A stretch of DNA of 64,000 bases from Mansonella perstans (lineage: Eukaryota; Nematoda; Chromadorea; Rhabditida; Onchocercidae), in assembly GCA_037074765.1 (NCBI GenBank), contig JBAMDO010000135.1, forward strand, positions 62,001 to 126,000. The letters run 5' to 3'. Under the pieces are notes generated by a model. The model was given only the letters and a program-made list of their open reading frames with translations. It searched no databases and was not told where the DNA came from. This document shows, in pieces, positions 12,012 to 25,351 of this stretch (the first letter of the stretch is position 1; every line of letters starts with the position of its first letter). The translations under genes were made by a program, and so were the position numbers.

Positions 12012-15000
12012 AAATGAAAATGAAATTTCTAGGTTCGCCACAAATAATAATATTAATTAATGATGGTATTTAAACGACTGCAAATTGTGACAGTCAATGA
12101 CAATTCGACAAACAACTGTAAATTAAAATTAAGTTTTAATTTAATATAACAAATTAAAATTTCAAAATTTTGAAGTTTTCTAACATCGAACTAAAATGTA
12201 AAGAGATTCGTAAGAGATGCTTCTCTATGTAAGCGTTGTTATATCGTATGCCATTGTGGCTGAATCATTGAGAAAATTTGCTCGCTTTCTGAACTATTTC
12301 CAATTTATCGGACTTTGGAAAAAGTGAAAAAGCATGAAATATACGGCAAACATCGAATCGAACAATTGGCCATAGAATTGTCTTTCTTCTTCTTTTAAGA
12401 ACAAAAAAAAAAAGCCATAACGCTTGTTTTGTTTTTTGTACAAGTGATAGTTGTTATCATTGAAAAAAAAGAACCAGAAAAAAGTAACAAGAGTGATAAT
12501 GACGTAGTGAAACTGTATCATGATGCAATTAATAGTGATAAATATTGATTAGCTATAAAATAAAAAATTATAATCGAAAATTAAATTTAAAAAAGGATCG
12601 AAAAAAATAATGCTTATGCAAACAAAATGTATATTTACATAGCTATTATCGATGATAATAATTCCATTACTGATAATTTTGGAAGTATATAATTAAAAGT
12701 CCAAAAAGAAAATTAATAACATGAATTGGAATTAAAAAAGCAAAGCAAATTAAAATTAATTTTTTTTTTTTTGCCTTAATATGCTCGTTCATGCAAAATT
12801 TACATGCAAACACATTAATTAACATTAGGCAAAGTGTTGAATGAATTAATTTTTTTTTTTGCTTAATTTGAGAAATCAGTTGGGAATTGTTTCTTTTCTT
12901 TTTTCACTGCCAGAATTTAATAGGAAATAGCGCTGCTGGTCTAGTCTTTTTTTTTTGACTTTTGGCAAAATATAAAAGTTCGTTTTTGGAAAGTCACAAG
13001 AAATTTGCATCATTTATTTCTAATGGTAAAGTTCAAACTGAAGCAAAAACTAGCCAAGGACAAATTAAGACCGGCAAAAGTTGATTGGAAAGGATTAGGC
13101 CATAAGAATTATACTGGCATTATATGACAATGCTCATTTCATGAAAAATTTCATCAAATATATCCAATAATATATAGAATAGATTCAATTATTATCATTT
13201 TCACCAAATCGATCAATTTTAAATATCATTTTCAAAAACAAAAAATTCAAACAAAACAAAAAATAATGGATTAGATGTAAAAATAGCTAGAAGTGACACT
13301 TAGCAATAATGCTAATCTGCTAATAGCCAAAAAAAAGAATTAAACAAAACAACAAGTATTAAATTAGATGTAAAAATAGCCTAGAAATGATATTTAGCAA
13401 TAATACTAATCTGCTAATAGCAAATAGCAATTAAAATTATTGCTGCTGTTGTTGCTACTGGAACCATCATAAGGGGCAAAGATTTTATTTACATACTACT
13501 TTTTTTTTATGAGCCTAATATACTTTTTATGGGCCTAAATACTTGATTCCAAAAAAATCAAGGCCAATAGTTAGGCATATAAATTATTTACTTTTACTCA
13601 ACATATTTAGTTCCTATGAAATATTCATCTTGAATTCACCTAAGAAATATTCATCATGTAGTTTTACTGTTAATATTAATGGTGCAGTAACTAGAAGTTA
13701 ATTAAATGTGATAATAGTATATGACATTCAGATATGCAGACTACTGTGCAGACGGTCACTGTATGAAAGGATGACCATTGTGCAGATAGTTATTGTATAA
13801 AAACGATGGACACTGTGCAGATGGCTGCTGCATAAATTAATTTTATTTATCTAAAATTTCATCTATTTCCTAGCATTACAACTGTATTTTTGAAAATTTA
13901 GATTAGACCAAAATTAATTCAATAGGATATCTAATATATATATTGCAAATTAACTACGTCAAAGAAAAGAAAAAGAGAATAAAAAATGAATTTTATTGTC
14001 GTTTTTTTTCTTTTGCTTTGTGGCAGAGAAAAAAATTTTAATGAAAAACATTTACAAACTAATTAATTTCTCCATTTCCATAAACTTATTGAAAAGCACT
14101 GAAGCATATATATCTTTTTTCGATATGATGCGAGCCATACGAATGTTTCGCATCGTTGCAATTAGAATTTTGAAAAACTCATCGCTTAATTTTTAAAATC
14201 GATCATTTGACTTATGTGTAAGAACTCTCATTGTGCATATACTTTCGCACTTTTGAAAAGTTACAAATTAAATATTAAATTAAGAAATCAATTTATCAAA
14301 AAAAAAAAGCCAGTAGAAAAGCAGCTTGAATACTTATTTCAAATTCGATAGAATTAGAATCTATTTGATAGTACTAATGTGATAATAGAAATGTTCATTT
14401 AACTTTGACCAATTTGCTAATAATTGATGCATACGGATAAAAATGACATCCTATTAATCGAGGTACCGTCATTATCACTATCATCAATTACAGCAATAGA
14501 AATATGATAAAAATAATTAATTATGATTGCTGTTCATTAAAAAATGAAATGTTAAAATATGAAGTAGCATTAATCCCACTTTTAACAATCATTCCGCAAC
14601 TAAGTGAAATTACGAATGATAGGAAAAGTAATGCGGAATTATAAGGCAGTAAATATAAGTATACTTCTTCTTCAAACATTGAAAGAAGATATGAGTATAA
14701 CGAGAGGATATTATTTGAAATGCCCCATCAAATAAAATGAAATAACAGCAAGCAAAAGATTAATGCCGGAAGCAAAAATGCCGCTTTCAAAAAATTTTCC
14801 GATTTTACATTTCATTCCTTTTCATTTAATTTCACTTATTTGTTTATCTTTCCTAATATTTGTTTGTCTTTCTTAAACATTAAAAGAGAGAAAAACAGAT
14901 AGAGAGAGAGAAAGAGATGTGTGAAATATTTTCCATTAATTTTATTTGTGATATTATCGAATGATGAAGGAGAAAACGAAAAATTAATTAATAAATTAAT

Positions 15001-16068
15001 CAAATAAATTTTGAATTATTTTAGCTGACAAGAATTTTAACAGAAGTCATGTGCCTTTCCCTGTTATTTGTTTGTTTTCATAAAATTCTGAAATATACTT
15101 TAAAAAAAAAATGTAAAAGTCATTTATTTATTTTTGAAATAAAAACTTCACATTATTTTTAGCATAGAATTTCATATTCGCAATCTTTTTTGATTTCAAC
15201 AAATTTAAAAATACAAAGATTAAAGATTAATAAATAGAAATAATAATAGTGACCGTTACATGTGTGGAGAAATTTTTCCGGAAAAGTTTAAACTGTAATT
15301 CTGTCGGCAAATATAACTTGTGATATCATCCTTAAGACAATTCGCATTGCACCTAAATGAGGATGGATGTGAAATGTTACGTAATACATTTACACGTAAC
15401 GTACGTCTACACGTGGTGCGAATGATGAAAGTATGTGGAATATGATAAAATATTTAGGCTTTAATTAATGTCAAAAATGAAATAGCCCGTATTGTTGAAT
15501 AAAATTCAAATTGATTGTAACTTAATCAGTTGGAAAGTTTTTTTTTCTGGTAAAAATGTTTGTAAATTTTGCTCGTATCATTTAATTAAATTTCGTATCA
15601 TTTAAACATCAGTTTTGATGTTTGTTACAGACAAGTATAATGTGATGCACAAATGATCAATACATTGCTGTTCTACAGAAAAGAAAAGAATAACAAAGAC
15701 GGAAAATGGCGTAAGAGGTTTGCGTTACGTGTGCTATACACACGTGTTACACGTATTTCGTGCTATTGCGCTATACAAAAGGACCATAAGTATTACTTTT
15801 TTATGTAACAAATAAAACATGTTTGTGTACAGCAAAGATAAACTATTAAGTGTCTCATTTAGACATAGGTTAAAAACAAAAAAAAATTTTAATATTCTAT
15901 AATTTAATTATACATTTGATAATGTTTTCTTTTCTCCATTAGTTGACAAAACTTTCTCCATGCCAAATAATACTACAAACTTTAGATGTAATTAAATAAA
16001 TCATTTAAGAGGAAGGAAATAAAATATTTCATATGAAATTAGAACTGATATCCGATATGATAGCATAC

Positions 16069-16070
<2 letters not shown>

Positions 16071-16107
<37 letters not shown>

Positions 16108-16112
16108 ATGTG
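16071..16112. repeat. (TG)n microsatellite
   Basis: About 14 uninterrupted TG units followed by a degenerate TGTGCGCATGTG tail. Confidence 0.92.
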
Positions 16113-18361
16113 TGGAATATTTCTCTATATGTTATGTTTAGTTCGAATTTCACTCACATCAAAAATTAAATAATATTTGCACACTTTCAAATTTTATTCC
16201 TTTCAGCTGTTGATTTCCAATTTCATAATATGAACTAAATTGGATGTCCTAACGAAAAAGCTGTCAGCAACAAAAATATGTCATTATTAATGGTATAAGA
16301 TTGATACCGTTTAAAAATGAAATTTGCGATATAATATTTAAATGGCGATCAGAATTCACATGAAAAATATAACAAAAAAAAAGTCCTACAGAAAAAAATC
16401 AAATTTATTTAAATGAAGTGTCATTGTGACAAAACCAACAAATCAAATTGATAGAATTCATTTTGTTCATTAGCGTGACTTTCAGTTTCCTTCGCCGCTT
16501 TTTTAGCATTTTTTTATCGAATAAACTTCAAATCTCTACATTAAAGACAGTAAGGCATATATGTTTATTACTGCAACATCTTAGATATCTTTTTTAATGC
16601 TTTGCACACATTTTAACGAATCATTGCATAAACATTAAACTTAAACCTTTTTATGGTGAATTTTCGTATTACTCACTTAGAAAAAAACCCGGAAAGGTTA
16701 AAGGTTAATCCGTAACAAACATATAGCATGACATTTGTGTTTTGTTGCATCGAGGGCATCGTTTTCTCAAATTGATGAAAAAATTCTTCAATGTTACAAT
16801 TCTTATCGTTATTTTCCTTACTCCTATTCCCTGTTTACCCCTGTTTTCTTAATGAATTCATTCACTAGTGACTAACTATACTAATTAAAAGTTTATATAA
16901 GGAAATAAATACACTTTGAGCATGATGCTTATCATACTCAAATAATTAGCGTCAATTTATGTTCGAAGTAAGCTGTACCATTTTTTTTAGTATCATTTTT
17001 TCTTTAAAAAAAAAGTCAAAAAAATCAATTAAAAGTTTGCTTATTGTTTATAAGTAATGTTTACAAGTAAAATTTAAATGTATAGTCAAATTTACAACTT
17101 TCAATTATAAACCTGTAATGATAATAAGTGGTAAAGCAGCAGTGATAACTGATGTGTAATGATGATAAGTGATAAAATAGCAGTGATAATTGAGATGTAA
17201 TAATAATAGGTGATAAAGTAGCAGTGATAACTGATAACAAGTAGCTATGACAATTAGGTAAATAGAAAGAAAGAGAGAAAGAGATCCTTGGCCGATTTCA
17301 TGCTCATTTAATAAAATTTCATAGTACGAAGAGTTATTTGAAATGGATGAAATTTTGTGATGAAGTGTAAAAAGAGAAAAGTAATGCTTTATTCATCTTT
17401 TATTTAAACATTTTATCAATGAGCAGTCAATTGTGTTGTTTGATTTTTTCACATTCCTTGGAGAATTCAAAAATATCACTTCCTGCTTAGCAAAGAAATA
17501 AAATTTTTTAAAATTTCAAATTATCGATTAAGCAAAGAAAAAAAGAAAAAAAAAGAAAGAAAGCCAGGTAGTACAGTACGCTTTTTGCCGTCGTTTATTG
17601 CTTAAGTACTGTACAAAATACGGTAATTCATTTTATCATTATTTCACGCAAATAAATTCAATCGATCAATCAATAAAACAAAACAAATAGGACAAATAAA
17701 GGAAACATTGAAATTGGTTGTATGGAGAATGATTTTTTTTTCTGCAAAGAGTTTGATGGACAGACAGATGCAAGCAAAGGTTTGCATATGAAAATAAAAA
17801 GGAGGTGTGATTATTGGCCAAGATGTAAGTATTGACAAGAATGGCCAAAGCCTTGGATGCTTTTGAAACGCTTTTTGGGGAAGTAGCAAGACCTTGAATG
17901 CAAAAACGATAAATGCATGCATCTATGTAAGTACACATACACACATACACACATACATGCGCAATACTCTTTTCACATACACATCCAATATACTCTTTTC
18001 TTTTCTGGCTAAATTAAACCTATTGCTTTCTTTAAATCCTACACTTATATAGCCAAAGTTTATCCTTCCATCATTCATTCATTTATCCAACCTCCTTCGC
18101 TAGGGACATATACATGAATGAAATGAGACAGATTAGTTCTTTTCTCTGGCTCCTTTTCTCTCCTCTCTCTTTCTTCCAGCCTCATAAGCTTTGGAGCCAA
18201 ATAACATGACAGATATCCATTTGAAAATGAAGTGTGTATATTTTTGGCCTTTAGTCTCAACTGATTTCCATCATTTATCCTTTCTAATATTTCCTTCTTT
18301 TCTCTCTTTCTATACATTTTATTTTTGTTTTTTATCTTTTTTTTTGTTTTGGATTTGTTTG

Positions 18362-18402
18362 ATAAGCCAAAATAAGCCAAAATAAGCCAAATAAGCCAAA
18401 AG
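18362..18402. repeat. 11-bp direct repeat array
   Basis: Three to four copies of AAGCCAAAAT with 1-bp length variation, in intergenic DNA. Confidence 0.8.
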
Positions 18403-18498
18403 TGAATTGCTGCGATCATATGAACAACAATAATTAATTAAATTGTTTTACCATGATAATCGATAATATAATATAATTGAATACTGAATGTTAATAGA

Positions 18499-18616
18499 AC
18501 TGATCATTTTATTGAACATAATTCGAATATAGTACTGATCATTTTATAGAACATAATTCGAATATAGTACTGATCATTTTATAGAACATAATTCGAATAT
18601 AGTACTGATCATTTTA
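18499..18616. repeat. 35-bp tandem repeat, 3.4 copies
   Basis: Units 18499-18533, 18534-18568 and 18569-18603 plus a 13-bp partial copy. Each begins ACTGATCATTTTAT and contains AACATAATTCGAATATAG. Units 2 and 3 are identical and unit 1 differs at one base (T for A), so the expansion is recent. Confidence 0.95.
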
Positions 18617-18918
18617 CTAATTCATTTTGCAACCAATGTAATAGTAATTATAGATTGAATTGTAAAACATTATGATAATTATGATAATGACAGTTATGAT
18701 AATGACTGTATTCCTAAAATAATTATTTGGCGATCTTAACGGCAGTGGTGACAGCAATGGTGACACTCTTCCGCTTTCTATCAATTCACAACACAATGTT
18801 ATTCGTTTGATCAATCGATCATAGATTATCGCATTTTTTAAATCATTTTTTTCGACATTATTAATTGCAATGATTTAGTTTTATGCATTTGAGTGTAAGT
18901 AAAGAAAAATTTTGCAAT

Positions 18919-19105
18919 TTGCAAGAATGCAAAGAGTGCGATCAGTGCAAACAGTGCAATCAGTGCAAATAGTGCGATCGGTGCAAACAATGCAATCGGT
19001 GCAAGCATGATAGATTTACAGACATAAGATGATTGCAAGAATGCAGACAGCGCAATCAGTGCGAGCAGTGTGATTAGTGCAAACAGTGCAATAAGTGCAA
19101 GCATA
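18919..19105. repeat. Two-tier repeat: 9-bp AGTGCAATC motif inside a 113-bp duplication
   Basis: The lower tier is (AGTGCAATC / AGTGCAAAC)n with an 18-bp rhythm. The upper tier is two copies, starting near 18919 and 19032, each beginning TGCAAGAATGCA and ending GACATAA. On the minus strand it gives a Leu-Ile-Ala/Leu-Phe-Ala open frame that is a product of the repeat, not a gene. Confidence 0.88.
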
Positions 19106-21764
19106 ACAAATTTGCGGACATAAAAAGATGAAATTTATTGAGTATTATTGATTTTTTTTTTCGAATCCTCAATATGAAAATTTCTGGATGCGACAAATCA
19201 AATGATGACTTCAAAAAAACCAAAACTTTTTCAAGTGGACAGGTCATGGATGTATAACGTAGGATGTGACAGAATTAGTTAAATAATTTCAAGCTTATAT
19301 TTGCCCATCCTGATCAATTATAATTAACCTGTAATTATTTCTTCAGAACAAGTAAAGTGTGCAATGAAAATTCAAATTGTGCTGCTAATGTTTCAAAACC
19401 ACTAATTATTTATATTATCAACAGCTGTGCAAATAATTACCCGGCATAAATATGTCAGCAAAAATAATTTCGAAACTATTTCATGATTTCCATTTTGTTT
19501 AAATTTTTTTAATTTAAATTTTCATCATTAAATTTTACTGTTGAAAAATTGCAGCAAAAAAAATTTTAAAGTAATTTGCCTGCTGTTAATTTTAGAATTT
19601 GCAAAAATCAAAAGAAAAAAAAATTTAGAAAAAGAAGATTAATATGTTAAACGTTCAATTTCCGATGAACTTTTTTTTAAATTCTGTAATCATCATTTTC
19701 ATCATTTAATTTGATGCTTAAAACTACACACTTAGCCAGTTTCAGTCATATAAATTCATAAAAATAACTACTCATTTAAATTGGGCAAAAAAAATAATTG
19801 ATGCTATCAATTAAATTGGCAGCAGAAATAAAAATATTTTACCAAATCAAATTTTCCATTTCAAAATAAAAAAAAATTCAAATTATACAGATGATGTCTT
19901 AGTTCTAACTTGACTTAATCAACAGATGATGTTTTAATTCTGATTTGATTTAATTTATAAATACTTATCTTTCTACTGGTTTTGACTTGATTTATTAACA
20001 GATGATGTTTTAGGACTTGATTCAACTCATTAATCCTTAACTTCCTATTAGTTGTGACTTGATTTAATTCATATTTACCTTTCTAGTACCAGATCAATAA
20101 AGTGCATTGATAAAGTTTGAAATTCAAATTGTTGAATAAAAAGAAATATGCAACAAATTCTCGGAGTACACAAATGCTTTAAAATGAAAGAGATTTTATT
20201 TGCAAACTTTGCTTTGTAAAACTCAATAAGAATTAAAGCAAACAGAATTTTAAAATTGGAGTTATTTTTTAAAGGACATTTCTGTTGAATTTTTCAAAGG
20301 TCATTTTTCTTGAATTTTTTTAAAGGTCATTTATTTCCGAGAAAATATTTTTTAAGATTATTTATGTAAGGAAAATGATTCAAAGAAAAATTATCCTCGT
20401 AGTATTAAATGATCAAATTTCAAGCTTCAGTTAATTTCAAGCGATGTGTTTATTTTTTCTTGTTTTCATCCTTTAATTCCATTTGATGAAGACAACATGA
20501 TGCATTACATTCAGAAAAATAATTAAATTTTTCAATTTCACTTAGTCATACTTAATCAGATATATCTGTGATGTAAGCACTAAGAATTACAATGGAACTG
20601 CTAGTGTTTGCCATCTACTAAATATGTCACCTAGTAAATAATCGTCCGATAAAGCTATAATGAAAAAGAAAAAACTGATTCCATTAAATGTTTTTTGATC
20701 GTATCTGTAATTTCAACAAATTTGCATAAACATAAACCCAAATGGACAATGATTGACAATGATAATAATCAGTAAATAATGACAGAATCAAGTTCCTGTA
20801 TTAATGCATTTATTTTAAATGTATCGGATTTTAATCTGACAGTTACATTTTAAATTTTATTTAAAATTTGCGTTACAATCATTACCGTTTTAACAAATCG
20901 TTTATATCTTTTCTTTTTTGAGAATTGAAAAGAATAGAGAAAAAGAATCGAAGAAAAGAATTCGAATAATTAAATTCTGATAACGAAGATTTTCCATTTC
21001 ATTTCATTTGATTTTTTCGACGATAATTAATTAGCAAAGACATTAGGAGTTCAATAAAAGTTGCAAAAATTAAACTTTTCACTCTTCCACTGATTTAGGT
21101 TAATACTATGCATTCGGATGCATTTCAAGTTTATTGTATCCGTTAATCAGTAGAACATCAAAATAATGATAATATATAATTACTGATAATATAAATAATT
21201 GGTAATATAATAATTTAACTACTGAACGAGGCAGTATAGTTGTTCAAATAAATTAATAGCTAAAACTTGTAATTAACAAATTTGGAATTATTTTTCAAAT
21301 GGAATTCAATTGGTTTAATGATTTAAAGTTTTCGTTTTTTTTTTCTCAGGCTATTGAACTACCAGTTTAATGTCACTGAAATGAGTACCGCCTCTTTTTT
21401 TTTTGTGTGGAAATAGCCTATTAGCTTAAATGTATGGTGTATTTATTATTTTTTAACTGTTTTAAAATTTAATGAATTTGAAAAAAAATTTTTGAAAAAG
21501 GAAAGGAAGTTTTTCAAGTTTTTTTTTTTACAGTAACTTTTTTCTTCTTTTGAAGATTACTAACTAATAAATTTAAAATAAGAATAAATATTAAACAGAA
21601 TTTACAAAATAATTTATTTAGTGATAAATAAAATTATTTACAATAATTTTATTCTTTGATAGTAACTAATCAAATTTGTTGAATTAGCAAAAATAATACA
21701 ACAAATTTTTATCAAGATATAATCATCAGCAGTACAATGGTTATACAGAAATTAGCATATATGC

Positions 21765-21845
21765 ACTGACATACTTATACATACATACATGCACATACAT
21801 ATATACACATACATACATACACACATGCATACACATACACATGTA
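21765..21845. repeat. (ACAT)n / (CACATA)n microsatellite
   Basis: A degenerate ACAT array, downstream (3') of the SXP-like gene stop codon. Confidence 0.85.
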
Positions 21846-21976
21846 CAACTATTAATGCAAATCAAAAAGTCCGTTCTAACCTTCATCAAAATAATATCAC
21901 AGAAAAAGATAATTAATTGATTGTTAATTAGAAAATAGTTAATTTATATGAAGACAGTTAACTAATATGAAGATAG

Positions 21977-22726
21977 TTAATTAATATGCGCTGGATCTAA
22001 TAAATTCCAAATTTTTGTTGCTTCCTGTAATACAGTAGGCGAAATTAAATGTCGCATTTCCTCCTCTCTTATTTCATACATTTGAAAAGTTACATTCATA
22101 TTACTTTGAAGATCAAGTAATTCATATATATAATTCTTTGCTTCATTACTACCATTCATTCGATCCAATCGATCTTTGAGGATTCGATCACGTTTCACGA
22201 TATATCGTTCTTCACTACGACGAAACTTTCGAAATTCTTTCTACAAAATTGCATTTCAACCAAATTTTAAAAATTATCCAAAAATGACTAAAATCAATTT
22301 AAATCTTTCATTCAATCAAACATCACAATGATTTCAAGAAATTTTAAAAATTTTGAATTCTGTCAAATTTCCCTAGTAAATATTGCAAATAATTATTTGC
22401 GGGAAATTATTACTATTATCATTATTATTATTGTTATTATTATTATTAATTATTATTGTTATTGTTTATTATTATTATTAGTTTTTATTGTTATTGCTAA
22501 TTATTACTATTGACTTATTAATTGCCTTAATTTTAGCTCCTTGTTTCTGTGCCCAATCTTGGCGTAAATTATAAAATTCAGTTCTCGTTAGGTTTGATCT
22601 TTGTTGATATAACGCTTCATATTCTTCCCGTTTCGCTGTGGGTATTTTTTTGACAAAATCTGGCAGACAAAAAATTCCGCTTGCAAGCGTCCAAAGAAGG
22701 TAGCATTGCCAAAGTCTCTCATTCAT
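21977..22726 (-). CDS. Secreted SXP/RAL-2-like (DUF148) nematode protein, two exons
   Basis: Exons 22726-22508 and 22240-21977 encode about 160 residues. Residues 1-20 (MNERLWQCYLLWTLASGIFC) look like a signal peptide. Next comes a charged helical segment with FVKKIPTAKREEYEAL and a WAQKQG motif, which matches the DUF148 pattern (short helix, LT/K-rich linker, WAxKQG) of SXP/RAL-2 proteins; these are nematode-specific secreted proteins, often immunodominant, of uncertain molecular function. Exon 2 is Arg/Glu-rich (KEFRKFRRSEERY) and ends LLDPAHIN. The intron donor is either ATA|GTAATA (used here, phase 0) or a GC donor AAG|GCAATT 15 nt earlier, also phase 0. The acceptor is TTTTGTAG. An acceptor (AATTTAG) lies 6 nt upstream of the ATG. 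Assignment rests on motif and length only; sequence divergence is high. Confidence 0.75.
22392..22507. repeat. (ATT)n-rich tract inside the SXP-like gene intron
   Basis: Degenerate ATT/GTT triplets fill nearly half of the 267-bp intron, ending directly at the splice donor. Confidence 0.75.
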
Positions 22727-22739
22727 TAAGTTCTAAATT

Positions 22740-24807
22740 AATCTTTTTCCGTAAAAAGAAAAATTTAAAAACAGCATAAATGTTCCGGCAATGTTCCGGG
22801 ATCTGTTCCGGAATATTTTTTTAAACAAACATCCACAAAACACAATTAATTAATATTGCTCATTTTCTGCAAAACGAAAAGTCAACATCATATTTTTTAA
22901 ATTAAGCATTCAGGAACAAATTTATTCCGGAAGTTTAACATCTGTAATTAAACATGCTCGAAATTAATTGTTTAAGAAAATGCAAAAATATCATATATGT
23001 CATATACTGTGTCATATACAAAAATGTCACATACAAAATTGTCATATACTTTTCCTTATGCTGAATTTCCCTTAGGCTCATAGGTAAAGCTAAATGCTCA
23101 ATGTTTCATGTCTTCCGACTAATCAACACTTATGGATACTTTGAAATTTTTCTTTTTTTTTACTATTGTTTCTTTCAATTTTACTGCTGACAATGACAAG
23201 TTGACAATCACCCTCTGCCAACCATTTCTTATTTCCGATTAACAAAATCCCAGAACTTATCGCTCAATTATCATTTTCTTTATTCGCGATTAGCAATGCA
23301 ACAAAACTCAATGTAATAAAATGACATACTAAATCACATGGAAATATGACAATAAATGATAGTATTAAATTTATAAATGTCTCTTTAAAAAAAAAAACCT
23401 CACTGAGTATCGTTAAGTTAAAATTTTAACTGATGACATCACTTTCATTTTATTATAAATCAGTTAATGTTATGCAAAAATGTCAATTATAAAGTTTGAT
23501 TGGCTTTTATCATTCAAATTTGTTTGCTGAATGTTTTCAATTTTTAATTTTTAAAATGAAATGAAATGGAAAAAAAAATCAAAAAAAGCGATTCGCTTTT
23601 ATCAAACTTTTCCATTCATTCATTTTTATTTCAAATACTTTTTTCAGAATACGAAATGCAAACAAAAAGTGAACAATATACCTCTCAAGTAAATCATTCG
23701 TTGAATTTTGAAATATTTCAATTTTGCCAATATTAATTTCGATTATATAAAATGCGTTTAAATTATTTTTAATTGAAAAATCCCTCAGCCGGTAATTAAT
23801 CATCATTTGATCTCTAATTAATTAAGTCTGATTTTTTTTTTTGTTTTATCAGTTCATTTTGAAATTATTTCACAAATAACACTGTCTGTATCTTATGCAA
23901 TTAATTTCTTTAATAATAATTAAAATTTTTATGTAATTATGGAAGTGTGTGTTTTATGTGAATAATTTTATTAATAATCACACCAGCATTGTTGATTCAG
24001 TGTGTTGAAAGATGCAAAATTAATTTGAATGATTTTTTTTTTAATTCAAAACTTAATACAGTTTTTTCTGATTTATTTTTCTAGAACTTTAGTGCTTTTT
24101 TAAAAAGATGTTTAAATAATTTTTCCCTGTTCAATTTCTTCATGTAAAAGGCCAGTAAATGTTTAAATAAAGGCATAAGGCATGATATCGAAATCTTTTT
24201 AAGGCCTTTCTTATAGTTAGTTTTTTGAAAAATTGTAAAATGTAATATAATTAATCAATTTGAACGATTTCAAAAAAAATCTTCTAATTTAAAAATTAGC
24301 AATTAATGAATCATACGATATTTTAAATAATACATTCGAAATTATAATTCGAATTATTTATCGGAAAGATTTCTTGTATTTCTCTAGACATACCGGTCAA
24401 TTGGAATTGTTGATAATTTAGGAAAAAAAGGATATTGCACAGCAGAGCAGTGAATGAGGCAAAGGAAAAAAATTTACCTGTAAGAACTTGTAAATATCAC
24501 TTCGAGATCATTAGCTAAGACCAATTAAAAAATCTTTAGTAAAATTTTAATAAATAATCGTCATCCAGCACCTTCCACTTAACTCATATCATATTCAGCA
24601 TAAGTTCTGAAATAATATTTACAGGCATTGTTAACCCGTTCCAGTAGCAGATAAATTTGCTATCTTTAAACGATTTCGAAAAAAAAAAGATTTTTTAGTT
24701 AAAATTTTAACAATTAGTGAATCATGCGAACTCCTATAATCCATCGTATGATTGGAATTATTTATTACAAAATATTTTCGAATTTCTACATTATGATCCT
24801 CAAATAG
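22740..24807. other. Intergenic region upstream of the SXP-like gene
   Basis: No exon recognised. Contains A/T runs and a diverged duplicate pair (about 24230-24390 versus 24650-24795, sharing AACGATTTC and GTGAATCATGCGA-type segments). The promoter of the SXP-like gene should lie at its left end. Confidence 0.5.
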
Positions 24808-25351
24808 TTGTAGGAAATGTCCAGCGGTTCAGATAGTTGCAGGAAATGTCCATTGGTTCAGATAGCTTCAGGAAATATCTATTGGTTCGGATAGTTGTAG
24901 GAAATCTCCAGCGGTTCAGATAGTTGCAGGAAATGTCCAACGGTTCAGATAGCTGCAGAAAATGTCCATTAGTTCAGATATTTTGCAGGGCATGTCCATT
25001 GGTTCAGATAGTTTCAGGAAGTATCTATTGGTTCAGATAATTGCAGGAAATGTTCAATGGTTCAGATAGTTTCACGAAATATTTATTGGTTCAGATAGTT
25101 GCAGAAAATGTCCATTAGTTCAGATAGTTTGCAGGAAATGTCCATTGGTTCAGATAGTTTCAGGAAGTATCTATTGGTTCAGATAATTGCAGGAAATGTT
25201 CAATGGTTCAGATAGTTTCACGAAATATTTATTGGTTCAGATAGTTGCAGAAAATGTCCATTAGTTCAGATAGTTTGCAGGAAATGTCCATTGGTTCAGA
25301 TAGTTTCAGGAAATATCTATTGGTTCAGATAATTGCAGGAAATGTCCATTT
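24808..25351. repeat. 29-bp minisatellite with 146-bp higher-order repeat
   Basis: About 18-19 monomers of about 29 bp, core GGTTCAGATAGTT followed by GCAGGAAATGTCCATT. Variants (AGTTCAGATA, TTTCACGAAATATTTATT) recur in the same order, with repeats starting at 24971, 25117 and 25263, exactly 146 bp apart (four 29-mers plus one 30-mer). It lies between the collagen and SXP-like genes. Confidence 0.96.

Larger units (their letters stand above)
12012..21976. other. Gene-poor intergenic region between unc-10 and the SXP-like gene
   Basis: About 10 kb upstream of unc-10 and downstream of the SXP-like gene; both are read on the minus strand. I found no exon with splice sites and family resemblance. 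It holds A/T homopolymers, microsatellites and local duplications listed separately, plus duplicated blocks near 13250-13440 and 17110-17250 (three copies of about 45 bp), and a cluster of ACGT-core motifs at 15370-15760. The proximal 1-4 kb upstream of 12011 should contain the unc-10 promoter, but no specific element is recognisable. Confidence 0.6.

Noticed and set aside
18838..19104. Minus-strand ORF with Leu-Ile-Ala-Leu-Phe-Ala repeats, like a membrane protein
   Set aside because: It is a direct translation of the AGTGCAATC repeat, with no splice or start context.
24808..25351. Regular repeats resembling a CRISPR array
   Set aside because: The monomers are directly contiguous without unique spacers, they diverge from one another, and the host is a eukaryote. 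It is a minisatellite.
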